Shown here piece by piece: positions 1-9,567 of a stretch of DNA of 64,000 nt; the first letter of the stretch is position 1; every line of letters begins with the position of its first letter. The stretch is from Phaeotremella fagi (taxonomy: Eukaryota > Basidiomycota > Tremellomycetes > Tremellales > Phaeotremellaceae): positions 124,001 through 188,000 of the forward strand of contig BCHU01000006.1 of the NCBI GenBank assembly GCA_001599715.1, read 5' to 3'. The notes under the pieces are model-generated. The model did not search any database and had not been told where the DNA came from. It saw only the letters and a list, made by a program, of their open reading frames with translations. Both the position numbers and the translations under genes were made by a program.

Positions 1-30
1 TGATGAATTGTTATCTCTTGAGTGAGACAA

Positions 31-1364
31 ATGCCTTGCAACACTGAAAACAGATCCCCTATATCCATCATAATTGTTGGTGCTGGCATAGCAGGGCTGA
101 CTACAGCCTATGGTCTTGCACACCTACCAAACAGTCAGGAGAGATTTCATATCCGAGTTCTTGAAAAAAGAAGTTGTAAGTTTGTGTCTCTTCCTTGGCT
201 TATTTTTCATAGATGCGGAATCGATATCATCAACAGGATTCCCCTTGCATTTGACTGAAGTAAGAGGGACCATCAAAGTAATACTGACCGCTTAGGGAGC
301 CAGAAAAGCTTTCGAGGGACTTTTGTCGGAAAACGATTGGCTGGCTTTCATGGACTTGACACGGAGGCTTGAGATTTCTCACAATGGAATGAGTTTTCTT
401 AACGATAGAGGGAAGCTTCTGTGCAGGTTTAGAATTGAGAATGGGGAGTATGTCATGATTGAGAGACAAGATCTTTGTGATCTACTAAGAAGAAGATGTG
501 GTATAGAGATAGAATACGATCAGAAGGTGGAGATGGCGGAGGAAGTTGAAGACGGCGTTGTTGTACATGTGAATAGAGAAAAACTCTTTGGTGATTTACT
601 GATAGGTGAGTCTTGTTGATCGGCAAATGTGATAGTAGCTGAACTCCTCAGGGGCTGATGGGATGTTCAGTAAGATCCGATATACTCTCCATCCGAACCA
701 ATTAGTACAAAGACTTCCATGGACCTCGATTAGTATTCGTTCATCATCCCCCGAAATTGAAAAGTTCATATACGACCACAAAGGTCTCAACACGATGTTC
801 GGAAAATCATGGTCAGCAGTGATGGGACTAACAACTTCGTCTACCCAACCAATATTCATCATCTTAACCGTCAAACATCCTGTAAACGACATCTTCAAAG
901 CTTTATCAGAATTAAACGACTCGCCTTTCATTGAAGCTCTACGAGAAGATCCTGAGGTAGATGATGGTCAATTCTTTGGCCTATATACCACGGGACGCAC
1001 TTTCACAGGTCAAGGTCGAATTATATTGATTGGTGATGCTAGTCATGGGGTGGTTCCTTTTTGTGGATGCGGAGCAAGTGCTGGAATAATAGATGCCGCT
1101 GAGTTGGTGGATATGCTAAATGGTAATAGAGGTGAGCAACAAGGAGACCCCTTCCACTGATCGACAATAGATCTTAATACTGAAATCGAAAAATACAATC
1201 GCAATTCTCGTCGACGTAACAACCCGTGGATCAAATTGTCGCTCGTGTCTCTCTGGCTTGCGCAGGGGGAGACAAAATGGAAAAGGGGAGTCAGAAGTAT
1301 GGTATTTGGTACTTTAGGTCTGTTTGGGAGATTATCAGGAAGTCATAAGTTACCTAGACAGTAG
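31..1364 (+). CDS. FAD-dependent monooxygenase, salicylate hydroxylase-like
   Basis: Five exons (about 31-175, 213-259, 296-605, 652-1131, 1171-1364) splice in frame to about 391 residues, usual for single-component flavin hydroxylases. The N-terminus has the Rossmann motif IIIVGAGIAGLTTAYGL that binds the ADP part of FAD. Exon 4 has the second FAD motif GRIILIGDASHGVVPFCGCGAS (GD and the following Pro). Such enzymes hydroxylate aromatic or other ring substrates with NAD(P)H and O2; the substrate here cannot be read from sequence. I start at ATG 31 because the Rossmann strand follows about 14 residues later; a GTG at 22 is in frame but is not a usual nuclear start. The gene is near the window edge, so an upstream exon is possible but not needed. 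Family call is firm, specificity unknown. Confidence 0.85.
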
Positions 1365-1454
1365 TATGACTGTGTACGTATGTTAAAAATGTATTCGTGA
1401 CATTTGTAACGACGTCTAATCGAATTTCTGTCAAAGCTATTTTAATATAAATAC

Positions 1455-1470
1455 CACGTGGCCGACGTCA
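1455..1470. promoter_or_regulatory. CACGTG box followed by a GACGTCA element
   Basis: CACGTG at 1455-1460 and a CRE-like GACGTCA at about 1464-1470 lie 70-90 bp before the ATG of the metallophosphatase gene. CACGTG is the core site of bHLH factors such as Pho4 and Cbf1. A Pho4 role is attractive beside a phosphatase but is inference. Confidence 0.4.
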
Positions 1471-1541
1471 TCACAATTCTATTTCTTGCTGTTGACCAGT
1501 CTCAATTTCAGCATTCAACATCTACCTGAAACTCCAAGAAG

Positions 1542-4500
1542 ATGTCAATAGATCTCCCGTTACTATGCTTCAACGATGTCTACAGAGTAAATCAGCGCTA
1601 CGTTCCACAATCCGGTGCTCCCCTAGAAGAGTCTTCAGCTTCCTCATCGTCGTCTAAAAATATCTCTGTCTCCCAATTTAGTCAAGTTCTTCTTGAGGAG
1701 AGAAACAAGTGGGCCGATAGAAAGAGTCAGGAGGGTGGGGATGATAGTGATAAAGATGGTTTAGTTCTTTTTGCTGGTGATGTCTTTAATCCAAGTGTTG
1801 AGAGCTCGGTTACTAGGGGATCACATATGGTTAGTTGTTGAGATTGAGTGAATGCCAACTGACGTCTCTGTAGGTACCAGTCATGAATGCCCTCAAGTTG
1901 GATGCAGCTTGTGTCGGTAAGTTCTACCCAAGTCTAACGCCATGCATAATATTGATTCAGTCAAGGAAATCACGATTTCGACTTCGGTTCGTTACCCAGC
2001 TACGAACGTTTCACCGCAATAACTAATTTCAAACAGGTTATCCACATCTTACAAAACTAATTGAATCAACAACGTTCCCATGGCTACTATCAAACATCAT
2101 AGACAGTAAAACCAATGAACAGCCGAAACCATTGAATAAATTTCTGGTTACTGAACGTTGCGGTGTACGTATTGGGATAGTCGGTTTAGTTGAAGAGTAC
2201 GTCCAGGTATCCCCTTTGGAGACATGGTGTTAACAATTTGTCTTAGAGATTGGATAGCTACAATACCATCTTGGCCTCAAAACTTCGTTTATAAACCCAT
2301 GAAAGAAACAGCAATAGAATTGTCAAAATTGTTGAGAGATCCTAATGGACCTCATAAAGTCGATATCATCATTGCTCTGACTCATTGCAGGGTCCCTAAT
2401 GTAAGTCAGCCACTTTGAAGATATATGACATTGCTTAAACTCAGCTAGGATATCAAATTGGCTAATGAGCTAGGTGCAGTTGCTGGAAAGGACGGTGTTG
2501 AGAATGAACACGGAGTGGACTTGTTGATAGGAGGACACGATCATGTATGTGGAAGATTGTCAGTTGTGGGGTGACTAACCCTAATATTCTTCCAGATCTA
2601 CTATGTGAGCTATTTTTGGGTATTTGAGAAAGTATAGCTCACAATCCACAGATAGGGACCGGCGCAGAATCCTGGGAAGGATATCCTGGAACAAGGGGAG
2701 CTCCTGGTACGGAAGCAGACAAGGGTGTCAGGTGAGTAAACTAGTTGTACCGTTATTCTGAAGCTATAGACTCATCAAATCTGGAACCGATTTTCGAGAT
2801 CTTTCCTCGGCCGTCTTGACACTATCAGAACCCAATCCCAAAGCAATACGAAGACGTATCGTCACCTCATTAAAAGGGAAACATCTTTATATAACACCAT
2901 CGAGCCCATCCTCGAAACCAATGGAGGATCTTCTCAAATCACTACTTCAATCAGTCTCTTCAACCCTCTCCAAACCAGTTTGTTTCACACTTACACCTTT
3001 CGATGCCAGATCGGAAATGGTCAGAACGAAAGAAACAGGTGTAGGCAATTGGATAGCTGATGTGCTTATGCACGCTTATGCGGAGAGTTTGGTTGAGAGT
3101 GGGAACTCTTCTCATGATTTCATTGATAAAGATGATAAGCAGACTGCGAGGGAGAAGGAGGCGAGGGAGATGAAAGGTGGTGCAGATGGTGTTATCATTT
3201 GCGGTGGTACTATTAGAGGGGATTCGCAGTATGGGCCGGGGAAGATTACTCTAGGGGATATTCTAGGTAAGTCGATGCGGGTTTTACGATTGGAAGAGGT
3301 TCTAACCGTTTTGCTTAGAAATTATGCCGTTTGAAGACCCTGTCGTTTGTGTAGAGGTAAGCTCTTTCGTCGTTTGGATATGACTACGACTGACTTCTCG
3401 CAGATAGATGGGAAAGGGATATGGGATACGATAGAAGGAGCTCTCAGTAGATGGCCATCTCAGGAGGGGTGAGCCACTCATGATCTACGATTGAACGATA
3501 GCTGACATTTTTCACAGTCGATTCCCCATTGTTTCAGGTTTAGCCGTAAAATGGGATCACACTTTACCCCCAAACCAACGAGTCAAATCAATCCATCTCG
3601 TCACGCCGCAGAAAGATGACGAGAACGATGATGATGATCCTGAAGATTTGGTTGACTTTGTCGATCAGGAAGATGGAACGAGGATAGAAGTGAAACAGCG
3701 GAAAATGCAACTTGGAGAGGAAGTTAAGAACGTAGAAGGAGGTAGAATTTATAGAATAGTGAGTTTTTTGGGTGATTGTTTCCGAAATTTTCTGATCATC
3801 CAAGATCACGCGAGAATACATGGCCCAAGGGTACGACGGCTTCGAGGCTCTGAAGAATCGAAAATATATCGTCGACGATGAAAACGGTCAAATCATGAGC
3901 TCCATCATTAGGTCTTTTCTCTTAGGTCAGCTGGCGTAATATGTGGAAATTCTCAAAGCTAACCTTCTATAGGTTCCGCATACATTTTCCGACACAAACA
4001 ACTATTCGACGCACATGAAAAACATCTTTCTTCAAGAACCGACAAAGTTCTATCAAGGGCTAGGGCTCAACATCAGTCATCACCCATGGCTTCCCTCACC
4101 TCCTCTCCGCAATCCAAAAGAACAAGCTTACCATCCCATTCGCCTAATAATTCTACTATTTCCGATCAATTCGATCGATCTTTCGCAAGTTTCACCAGTG
4201 ATGGTTCACCGTTGTTGTCACCTATGTCTGAACGATCGTTATTTGGTTCCGGTAAACGTCATGTTGTTCAACATAATTGGGCGACCATTAGAGATGCGTT
4301 ACACGTTGCTAAACACGAACATATGAGTCAAGTCGATACCTGTGTAAGTATCATCATCTCTATTGACAAACGAAAACTGATCGCATGACGATTTACAGGA
4401 AGGAGATGATATGAGAAATGAAAGAGATTCAACATGGAAACAGCACGCACATACCAGAACTGCATCGAAACCCGTTAAACCAGATACAACACCGACCCAA

Positions 4501-4623
4501 CCCATTTCTTTCCTTGTTGATGAGAATAAACGAAATGAATTACGAGATTTGGGTGATGATTTGGCTATTGTCTCGCCGCTTATTGATGGAAGAATGAAGG
4601 ATCAGGGGGAGAAGAGGAAATGA
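1542..4623 (+). CDS. 5'-nucleotidase / UshA-type metallophosphatase family protein
   Basis: A multi-exon gene running from ATG 1542 to TGA 4621-4623. Metallophosphatase motifs appear in order after splicing: LCFNDVYRVN near the N-terminus, AGDVFNPS, GNHDFDFG (created by joining exons around 1918-1985), ALTHCR and GGHDH. The 5'-nucleotidase C-terminal domain follows, with GNWIADV and CGGTIRGDSQYGPG. This is the classic two-domain order of fungal and bacterial 5'-nucleotidases and 2',3'-cyclic phosphodiesterases, which release phosphate from nucleotides or related diphosphates using two metal ions. I see no signal peptide at the start, so an intracellular enzyme is likely. The last third (from about 4000) is a Ser/Thr-rich, low-complexity tail not needed for catalysis. 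The exact nucleotide substrate is unknown. A CACGTG box lies about 80 bp upstream of the ATG. Confidence 0.85.
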
Positions 4624-5010
4624 TTCGTGCTCCAGAAGTTCAAGTATGTACATTGAAACTGTTCAAGTGCAGTACCAGTACAGTATCCTTCTACATATCG
4701 GGTCGAAAAAAGTACTACTTTTGATCCGTTGGGGAACAATTCCCGAAAAGCTTCTTTTGTATTTTGACATCATTGACGATACAAGACTGAAATGAATATT
4801 GCCGAAAGCTGCCTTCCTTCTATCTCCTTTGAAAAGACTCCACCAGAAATCTGCAAATCGGCGTAAGTCCTCCCTCCTTTCTGAACCCCGTCTTCGAAAT
4901 ATATTTTATGACCAGCTTCACTCGACATTCTAGCATATATTGAAAAGGCTTCCCGTTTAAATTCTCAAAATAACTTTCACTTTCGCCACTCGCTTTAAGA
5001 AATATCAGTG
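4624..5010. other. Intergenic region, promoter of the first tandem paralogue
   Basis: No ORF of note. It contains a stretch around 4815-4850 (TATCTCCTTTGA followed by a CTCCACCAG-like segment) that recurs upstream of the second paralogue around 5793-5820, which suggests a duplicated promoter. Confidence 0.5.
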
Positions 5011-5436
5011 ATGTTATCAGACAACCAATCGATCACCCTCCCTCCGATGTCTAGAGAGGAACATTTGTCATTGATAGATGTTGTCTACACCACCAAAAAT
5101 GGGACAGAAACCGACTTACAGAAACTCAAACTACTCGAAACTTGCGTCGATAAATTACTTCGTTCCTTACAAAAAGTCACAACCAATCAATCTTTTCGAC
5201 TAAGCAACCTCTGGTATATCGAGCAATGGGAAGAAAACATACACAGGTTACGTGATTTAGAGTATGGTGAAGACTCGGTTGAACATTATACTGAGATCTC
5301 TCGTCAACACAAAGTAGCTGTCGAGTTGTTGTCGAGGGCTCTCGCGTCTCAAACTGAGGGCGTAGATGGAACAGAAGATGGTTTCAGTTGTGTTTGTGAG
5401 CCTCATCAGAAACGTATGATTCAAAGACAAGGTTGA
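5011..5436 (+). CDS. Tandem paralogue 1, small protein of unknown family
   Basis: An intronless ORF of 141 residues from ATG 5011 (an in-frame GTG at 5008 precedes it). I do not recognise the family. The protein is hydrophilic, with no signal peptide or membrane segment. Recognisable blocks are LPPMSREEHLS near the N-terminus, a Trp/Glu-rich middle (WYIEQWEENI), SRQHKVAVELLSRALASQ in the C-terminal third, then a Cys-x-Cys pair (CVC) and a basic RMIQRQ end. The same blocks occur in the same order in the next two genes, so the three form a same-strand tandem family. The helical SRQH...LLSRAL segment is the best-conserved part. Conservation of the blocks despite wide divergence elsewhere argues that it is a real protein; function unknown. 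Confidence 0.7.
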   Translation: MLSDNQSITLPPMSREEHLSLIDVVYTTKNGTETDLQKLKLLETCVDKLLRSLQKVTTNQSFRLSNLWYIEQWEENIHRLRDLEYGEDSVEHYTEISRQHKVAVELLSRALASQTEGVDGTEDGFSCVCEPHQKRMIQRQG

Positions 5437-5909
5437 GGCTCGGAGGTAGCTGTGGTTTTCAGAGGCTCGGGAATGGTAATGAGAATATGAAATAGTAAGA
5501 CGGAATGATGTATTTGATGATTAAACACTTATCCAATTTGGTTGAGTGCTCTCTGCTGGTAAATCTTGCCACTCAGACCATTGCCACTGAAAAACTTTTG
5601 CTCACGCATGAAACGATTATTTTTCAAAGCTGAAAAAATGTCCATTGAGTCTCACCTTTGATGCTGTACATTCAATGACACTCTTTCACAGACTTTATGA
5701 CATCATTCATATGTCTTTAACTTTCCTTTCTTAATGGTTTTGTTTGGGAATAAAAGGGAAGTACATCTTTTGTAATCTAAGATGTCTTCCGATTATCTCC
5801 TTTGACCAGCTCCACCAGCTTGCTCAAGTTATATACACCATTTACTTGTCATTTGTCTTCATAAACAAGTCTCTCTTTTGCCACCAGTAAAAATACTCAG
5901 AAATACATC
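5437..5909. other. Intergenic region between paralogues 1 and 2
   Basis: No gene. Holds the presumed terminator of paralogue 1 and the promoter of paralogue 2. It shares short segments with the region upstream of paralogue 1 (TGACATCATT at about 5698, and TATCTCCTTTGA near 5795). Confidence 0.5.
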
Positions 5910-6347
5910 ATGTCAACAAACCACAGTTCAGATCACTCAGCGATCCTCCCGCCAATACCCCGCAAGGAACATCTTTCAACTATCAACCATTTATCGGAGT
6001 CGCCTGAAGACAGCGACAGGTGGAAGGCCAGTCGACTGGCAGGTTGTGTTCATCAACTTCGGTATTCCCTCAGTAAAGTCAAAGAGTGTAGATCAATGGA
6101 CTCGGACTCACAGTGGATGATCGAGTTAGAAGAAGAAGTAAGACACAGCAGATATGAAACAGAAGTCCCCTTTCTTAGTCGAGATTGGTTCATTGAGTAC
6201 TCACGTCAACATCAGGTAATTGTTGATTTGTTATCAAGAGCACTCGATTCTCAAGTCAGTGGTGAGAGTACAGAGGGGGGACAACGTTTTTATTGTATTT
6301 GTGATCCTGATACTTCACACATACGTATGATTCAGAAACGGGTTTAA
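5910..6347 (+). CDS. Tandem paralogue 2, small protein of unknown family
   Basis: An intronless ORF of 145 residues. It matches paralogue 1 in block order: LPPIPRKEHLSTI near the start, a Trp/Glu-rich middle (WMIELEEEV), YSRQHQVIVDLLSRALDSQ, a Cys-x-Cys pair (CIC) and a C-terminal RMIQKRV. Paralogues 1 and 2 are closer to each other than to the third: both keep the RMIQ-basic tail and the full LLSRAL segment. No signal peptide, membrane span or known catalytic motif is visible. The start ATG follows a short A-rich leader (AAATACATCATG). The shared upstream segment suggests the duplication included the promoter. Function unknown. Confidence 0.7.
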   Translation: MSTNHSSDHSAILPPIPRKEHLSTINHLSESPEDSDRWKASRLAGCVHQLRYSLSKVKECRSMDSDSQWMIELEEEVRHSRYETEVPFLSRDWFIEYSRQHQVIVDLLSRALDSQVSGESTEGGQRFYCICDPDTSHIRMIQKRV

Positions 6348-7050
6348 CCTTCGGAAGGTTCGTGGAGGTAGTAACTTGTGAGACGCTGAAGATGATAAGA
6401 GAATTGATGATAACCAGAGGGGAAGATGTATTTGATGATGTAGCCGTTTTTGAATTGTTGCCCAGTATTCCGCTCCTGTTCAGTATTTTCTTTATTCTCC
6501 ATCATCCCCAGTACATTCTAGAATTAGCATTGAGGAAACATAGGTAGACCTTCGAGTCTTCCAAAGCAATCCTTTTCCAGCGGACCTTCATTGAGAGGGA
6601 GGTTTTGCCTCGCCTTCTTCTCAAGGTTTTTCATGGAGATACACCGAAGCTATTGTCTTGGCAGACAGGTGAGTGTACTTTGTGAGACTGACGTTACTGT
6701 ACGGCACCTACTGTACAGTATGTCTGGGAGTTATATACACTTTCGATTTCAAATACAGTATACCTCTGCAATCCTTTTCTAGAGCCCTACTTTGATGTTA
6801 CTTTGAGATTCTACTCATTGATCCGGCATCAAAAACTTACTGTATTCACGATATTACCGACGAACCTCCTATAACGTTGAAGGTTTATCGACAAATCTTC
6901 CATCTTCTCACCGAAACTTTTGCTCCACAACCCTTGAAGGGTGAGGCAGAGCTCCACGGTTTAGTCTTTATACTTCCAGCCAACCCACGCTTTAGATGAC
7001 CTCGTACTTATCAAAGAAGAATAGCGTATCTGCATAAAAACAAATCCTCA
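6348..7050. other. Intergenic region with a short imperfect direct repeat
   Basis: No ORF with family features. GCAATCCTTTTCCAG (6566-6580) recurs as GCAATCCTTTTCTAG (6768-6782). A TACTGTAC / CTACTGTACAGTA stretch lies near 6695-6720. It may be debris of an old copy of the tandem family, but I could not align any coding block here. Confidence 0.4.
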
Positions 7051-7461
7051 ATGTCTCAAAACAACGAAGAAACCTCTAACACCCACAAACCTCCAGTCTC
7101 CTTAGAAGAACATCGAGCCATGTTAGAAAGCTTTCAATCAGGTGTCCAAAAGCCACAAGAATTCATGGAGTATGTCGAATCGATCGACAAGTGTATTTTC
7201 CACATGCATCGGAGACTTTCAAATCTAGCTTCAGTTGATGAAGGAGATAACACAGAATGGAGAAATGAGTGGCGAGCTGAATACGAGCGATGCTTTATTG
7301 AACTGTCAGATCACGATTCCATTCTCACTGAGGAGTTTATGAAAGAGATGTTTAGTCGTCATCAGACTGCTGTTCGACTTTTTACTGTTGCTTCAGGCTC
7401 TAGGGGGGGATCAGTTGGATGTATCTGTAAACGACCGGAAGGTAATTCAACGTCAACGTAG
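7051..7461 (+). CDS. Tandem paralogue 3, small protein of unknown family
   Basis: An intronless ORF of 136 residues, the most diverged of the three tandem genes. It keeps a PVSLEEHRAML block near the start (the EEH of the family), a Trp/Glu-rich middle (EWRNEWRAEYERC), FSRHQTAVRLFTVASGS in place of SRQH...LLSRALxSQ, and a Cys-x-Cys pair (CIC). The C-terminus ends in Asn/Ser/Thr and lacks the RMIQ tail of the other two. No targeting signal is seen. The wider spacing from paralogue 2 (about 700 bp) fits an older duplication. Function unknown. Confidence 0.65.
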   Translation: MSQNNEETSNTHKPPVSLEEHRAMLESFQSGVQKPQEFMEYVESIDKCIFHMHRRLSNLASVDEGDNTEWRNEWRAEYERCFIELSDHDSILTEEFMKEMFSRHQTAVRLFTVASGSRGGSVGCICKRPEGNSTST

Positions 7462-7828
7462 GTTCATCTTTGTGTAATTTTCGAAATTCTTCGGTTGTTG
7501 ATTCCGTTTTGCTACAGCTCTCCTCCACAACGCTCTTCCAAGAATTGACAAGGTCTACGCAAGAAAGCAAGAAGGGACTTCTGAGGAGATGTATATACTT
7601 ATATGGGGTTGGAGAGAGAGAGTATTCTTCTTTGTAGTTCAGCCCATAGCACAATAGATGAGATATGTTTAAGACTTAACAAATATAGAACGACCTGTGA
7701 ACTTGAAACACCGCCACTTTGATGAATGAAACATTTCGCCACCATCAGAAAGATGTTAAAAGTTGATTGATTGATCAATTTCAATTCTGACTTCTTTCTT
7801 CATTCAACAAATTTCGTGAATCCCAAGA
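7462..7828. other. Intergenic region
   Basis: Terminator side of paralogue 3 and promoter of the F-box-like gene. A GAGAGAGAG run lies at about 7611-7622. Nothing else notable. Confidence 0.5.
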
Positions 7829-9067
7829 ATGACTAGCTCGAAAGTTCCACCAGATCTTCCCAGAGAAATCTGGATCATCGTCGTCGGCTACTTGAAAAGA
7901 AAACCTCCACGTCCTGGTCAAATCGCTTCTTGGTCCGAGCTTCATAATCATGATCTCACGACCGTGATGAGATTGAATTCTGTGAGTAAATCGCTGAGCA
8001 GACTCACAAAATCTACTCGAAACATTGTAACAACTAAAACAGTCGTAGCTAAGCTGACTTTGATTCTTGTTTTGTAGATGTTTATCGAAATCGCCATTCC
8101 TCTTCTTTACACTGCCCCTTTCGTCTACAACATGGGTCTCTTCAACTCAGGATCGTATGATACACCCAAACATCTCGAATCGAATCGAGTATCGAAATCA
8201 AAGATAGAATTATTGAACATGGTAGAGAAGTTGTATCTCGTATATCACAACCAAAGTCGAGAGGAATCCTACGCTACTATTTTGAACAGGGAGAGTTGGC
8301 CAGGTGAAGGACATCAGTATATCGTTCGACGATGTGTGAAAGAATCTATGAGATGGATGGAAGATATGGTCAAATTGGTCAATTTTGTCCGTCCTCCAAA
8401 CAATAAAAAGATACCTGAATTTACGCGAATGAAAACCGTTTCACTCTGTCCCACTGGTCCTGGTGGATTCGATTACGAATATTGCCAAAAAGATCGGTAC
8501 TCAGCATTTGCCATATACGACGCATGTCGTCGAGCTAGACGACTTATTCATAAGTTGATAATCAATTCAAATGTTCATTCAGTGTGTAATGGGCGTCATT
8601 TAGGTCCATTGACTAAATCCGATGATCCTAACGAACATGGGTTTGATAAATCGGTTAATTACTATCATCATCACATACGCAAAAAAAATGGTTATAATGT
8701 TATTTCATTGGTACACGGGGCAACCAACCTGTACACATTAGGTGATTATAACACTCAGCCTATAGAAGGTATCGATGGAAGATTGGAACGTGCGATAGTG
8801 GTTTGTGTTGGCATCGAATCTGTCCTCAAAAATTATGAAATTCAATCCGACAAGGCGGACACAAATTTAAAATTCTATGGACATTTGGTAGAAAACCCTT
8901 CGACGAAGATTGACAATCCAGCTTATATCGAATGGATAGATGGACGAAGGAAACGGGTTCTCCCTAAAGAAGGTCATCCATTGCATGGAAAAGTCTCGTT
9001 TATGACTTGGGACGAACAACCTAGATGTGAAGCTTGTGGGCTACGTGAGGCAGACATTATATCGTAG
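7829..9067 (+). CDS. F-box-like domain protein
   Basis: Two exons: 7829-7981 and 8078-9067, joined in phase 0 across a 96-nt intron with a GTGAGT donor and TTTTGTAG acceptor. The product has about 380 residues. The N-terminus KVPPDLPREIWIIVVGYL followed by DLTTVMRLNS and, after the splice, FIEIAIPLLY fits the F-box-like helix pattern common in large fungal families (short N-terminal F-box, then an LLY segment, then a divergent C-terminal domain). F-box proteins normally link a target to Skp1 in SCF ubiquitin ligases. The C-terminus ends with a CEACG motif that could be part of a small metal site. The target is unknown. The family is typically expanded and fast-evolving in tremellomycetes. Confidence 0.65.
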
Positions 9068-9567
9068 AGACATATGGATCGAATGTGAGTTTTTTCGAGA
9101 CACTTGACTTTAGAATCGACGTCTTGTACTGATCAAATGATTTGACGATAGGTCAATGATATCTTTGAACATCTTGAGTCTTGAGAGAAAGGAATTCGTT
9201 CATTGAGGATTGGTTTTGAATTTGATTATAGATTGATCGATTCCTGATAATTGTTTATATACACGATAAATATACCAGTATACCGCGCTGGGCTATACAC
9301 AGATGGAGTCAATAAAGATTCTGGAAAAGCATTACAGCACTGTCCCAGAGTCCGTTACGGAGAGCGTTTGCGTTTAGGAATTTCCTGCTACTATTTAGCA
9401 GAAATATTCAGTATCTTCCACTTTCATTCATCAATCACAGCCAGAGTCTGGAAACCCAACCATAATGCAAACAACATTCCCTAAAAAACAATTTGCATAA
9501 CGAAGATACCGAGTCAGACTACATACACTTAACTACTGAACATCCCCACAAATCTCTTTAAAACATC
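9068..9567. other. Convergent intergenic region
   Basis: Between the stops of the F-box-like gene (+) and the sugar transporter (-). Small ORFs here have no family features; I see only 3' flanking sequence. Confidence 0.5.

Noticed and set aside
6362..6782. Two small plus-strand ORFs after paralogue 2
   Set aside because: Share none of the family blocks and have no features; likely 3' flank.
9251..9484. 77-residue ORF in the convergent gap
   Set aside because: No motif and lies in 3' flanks of two converging genes.
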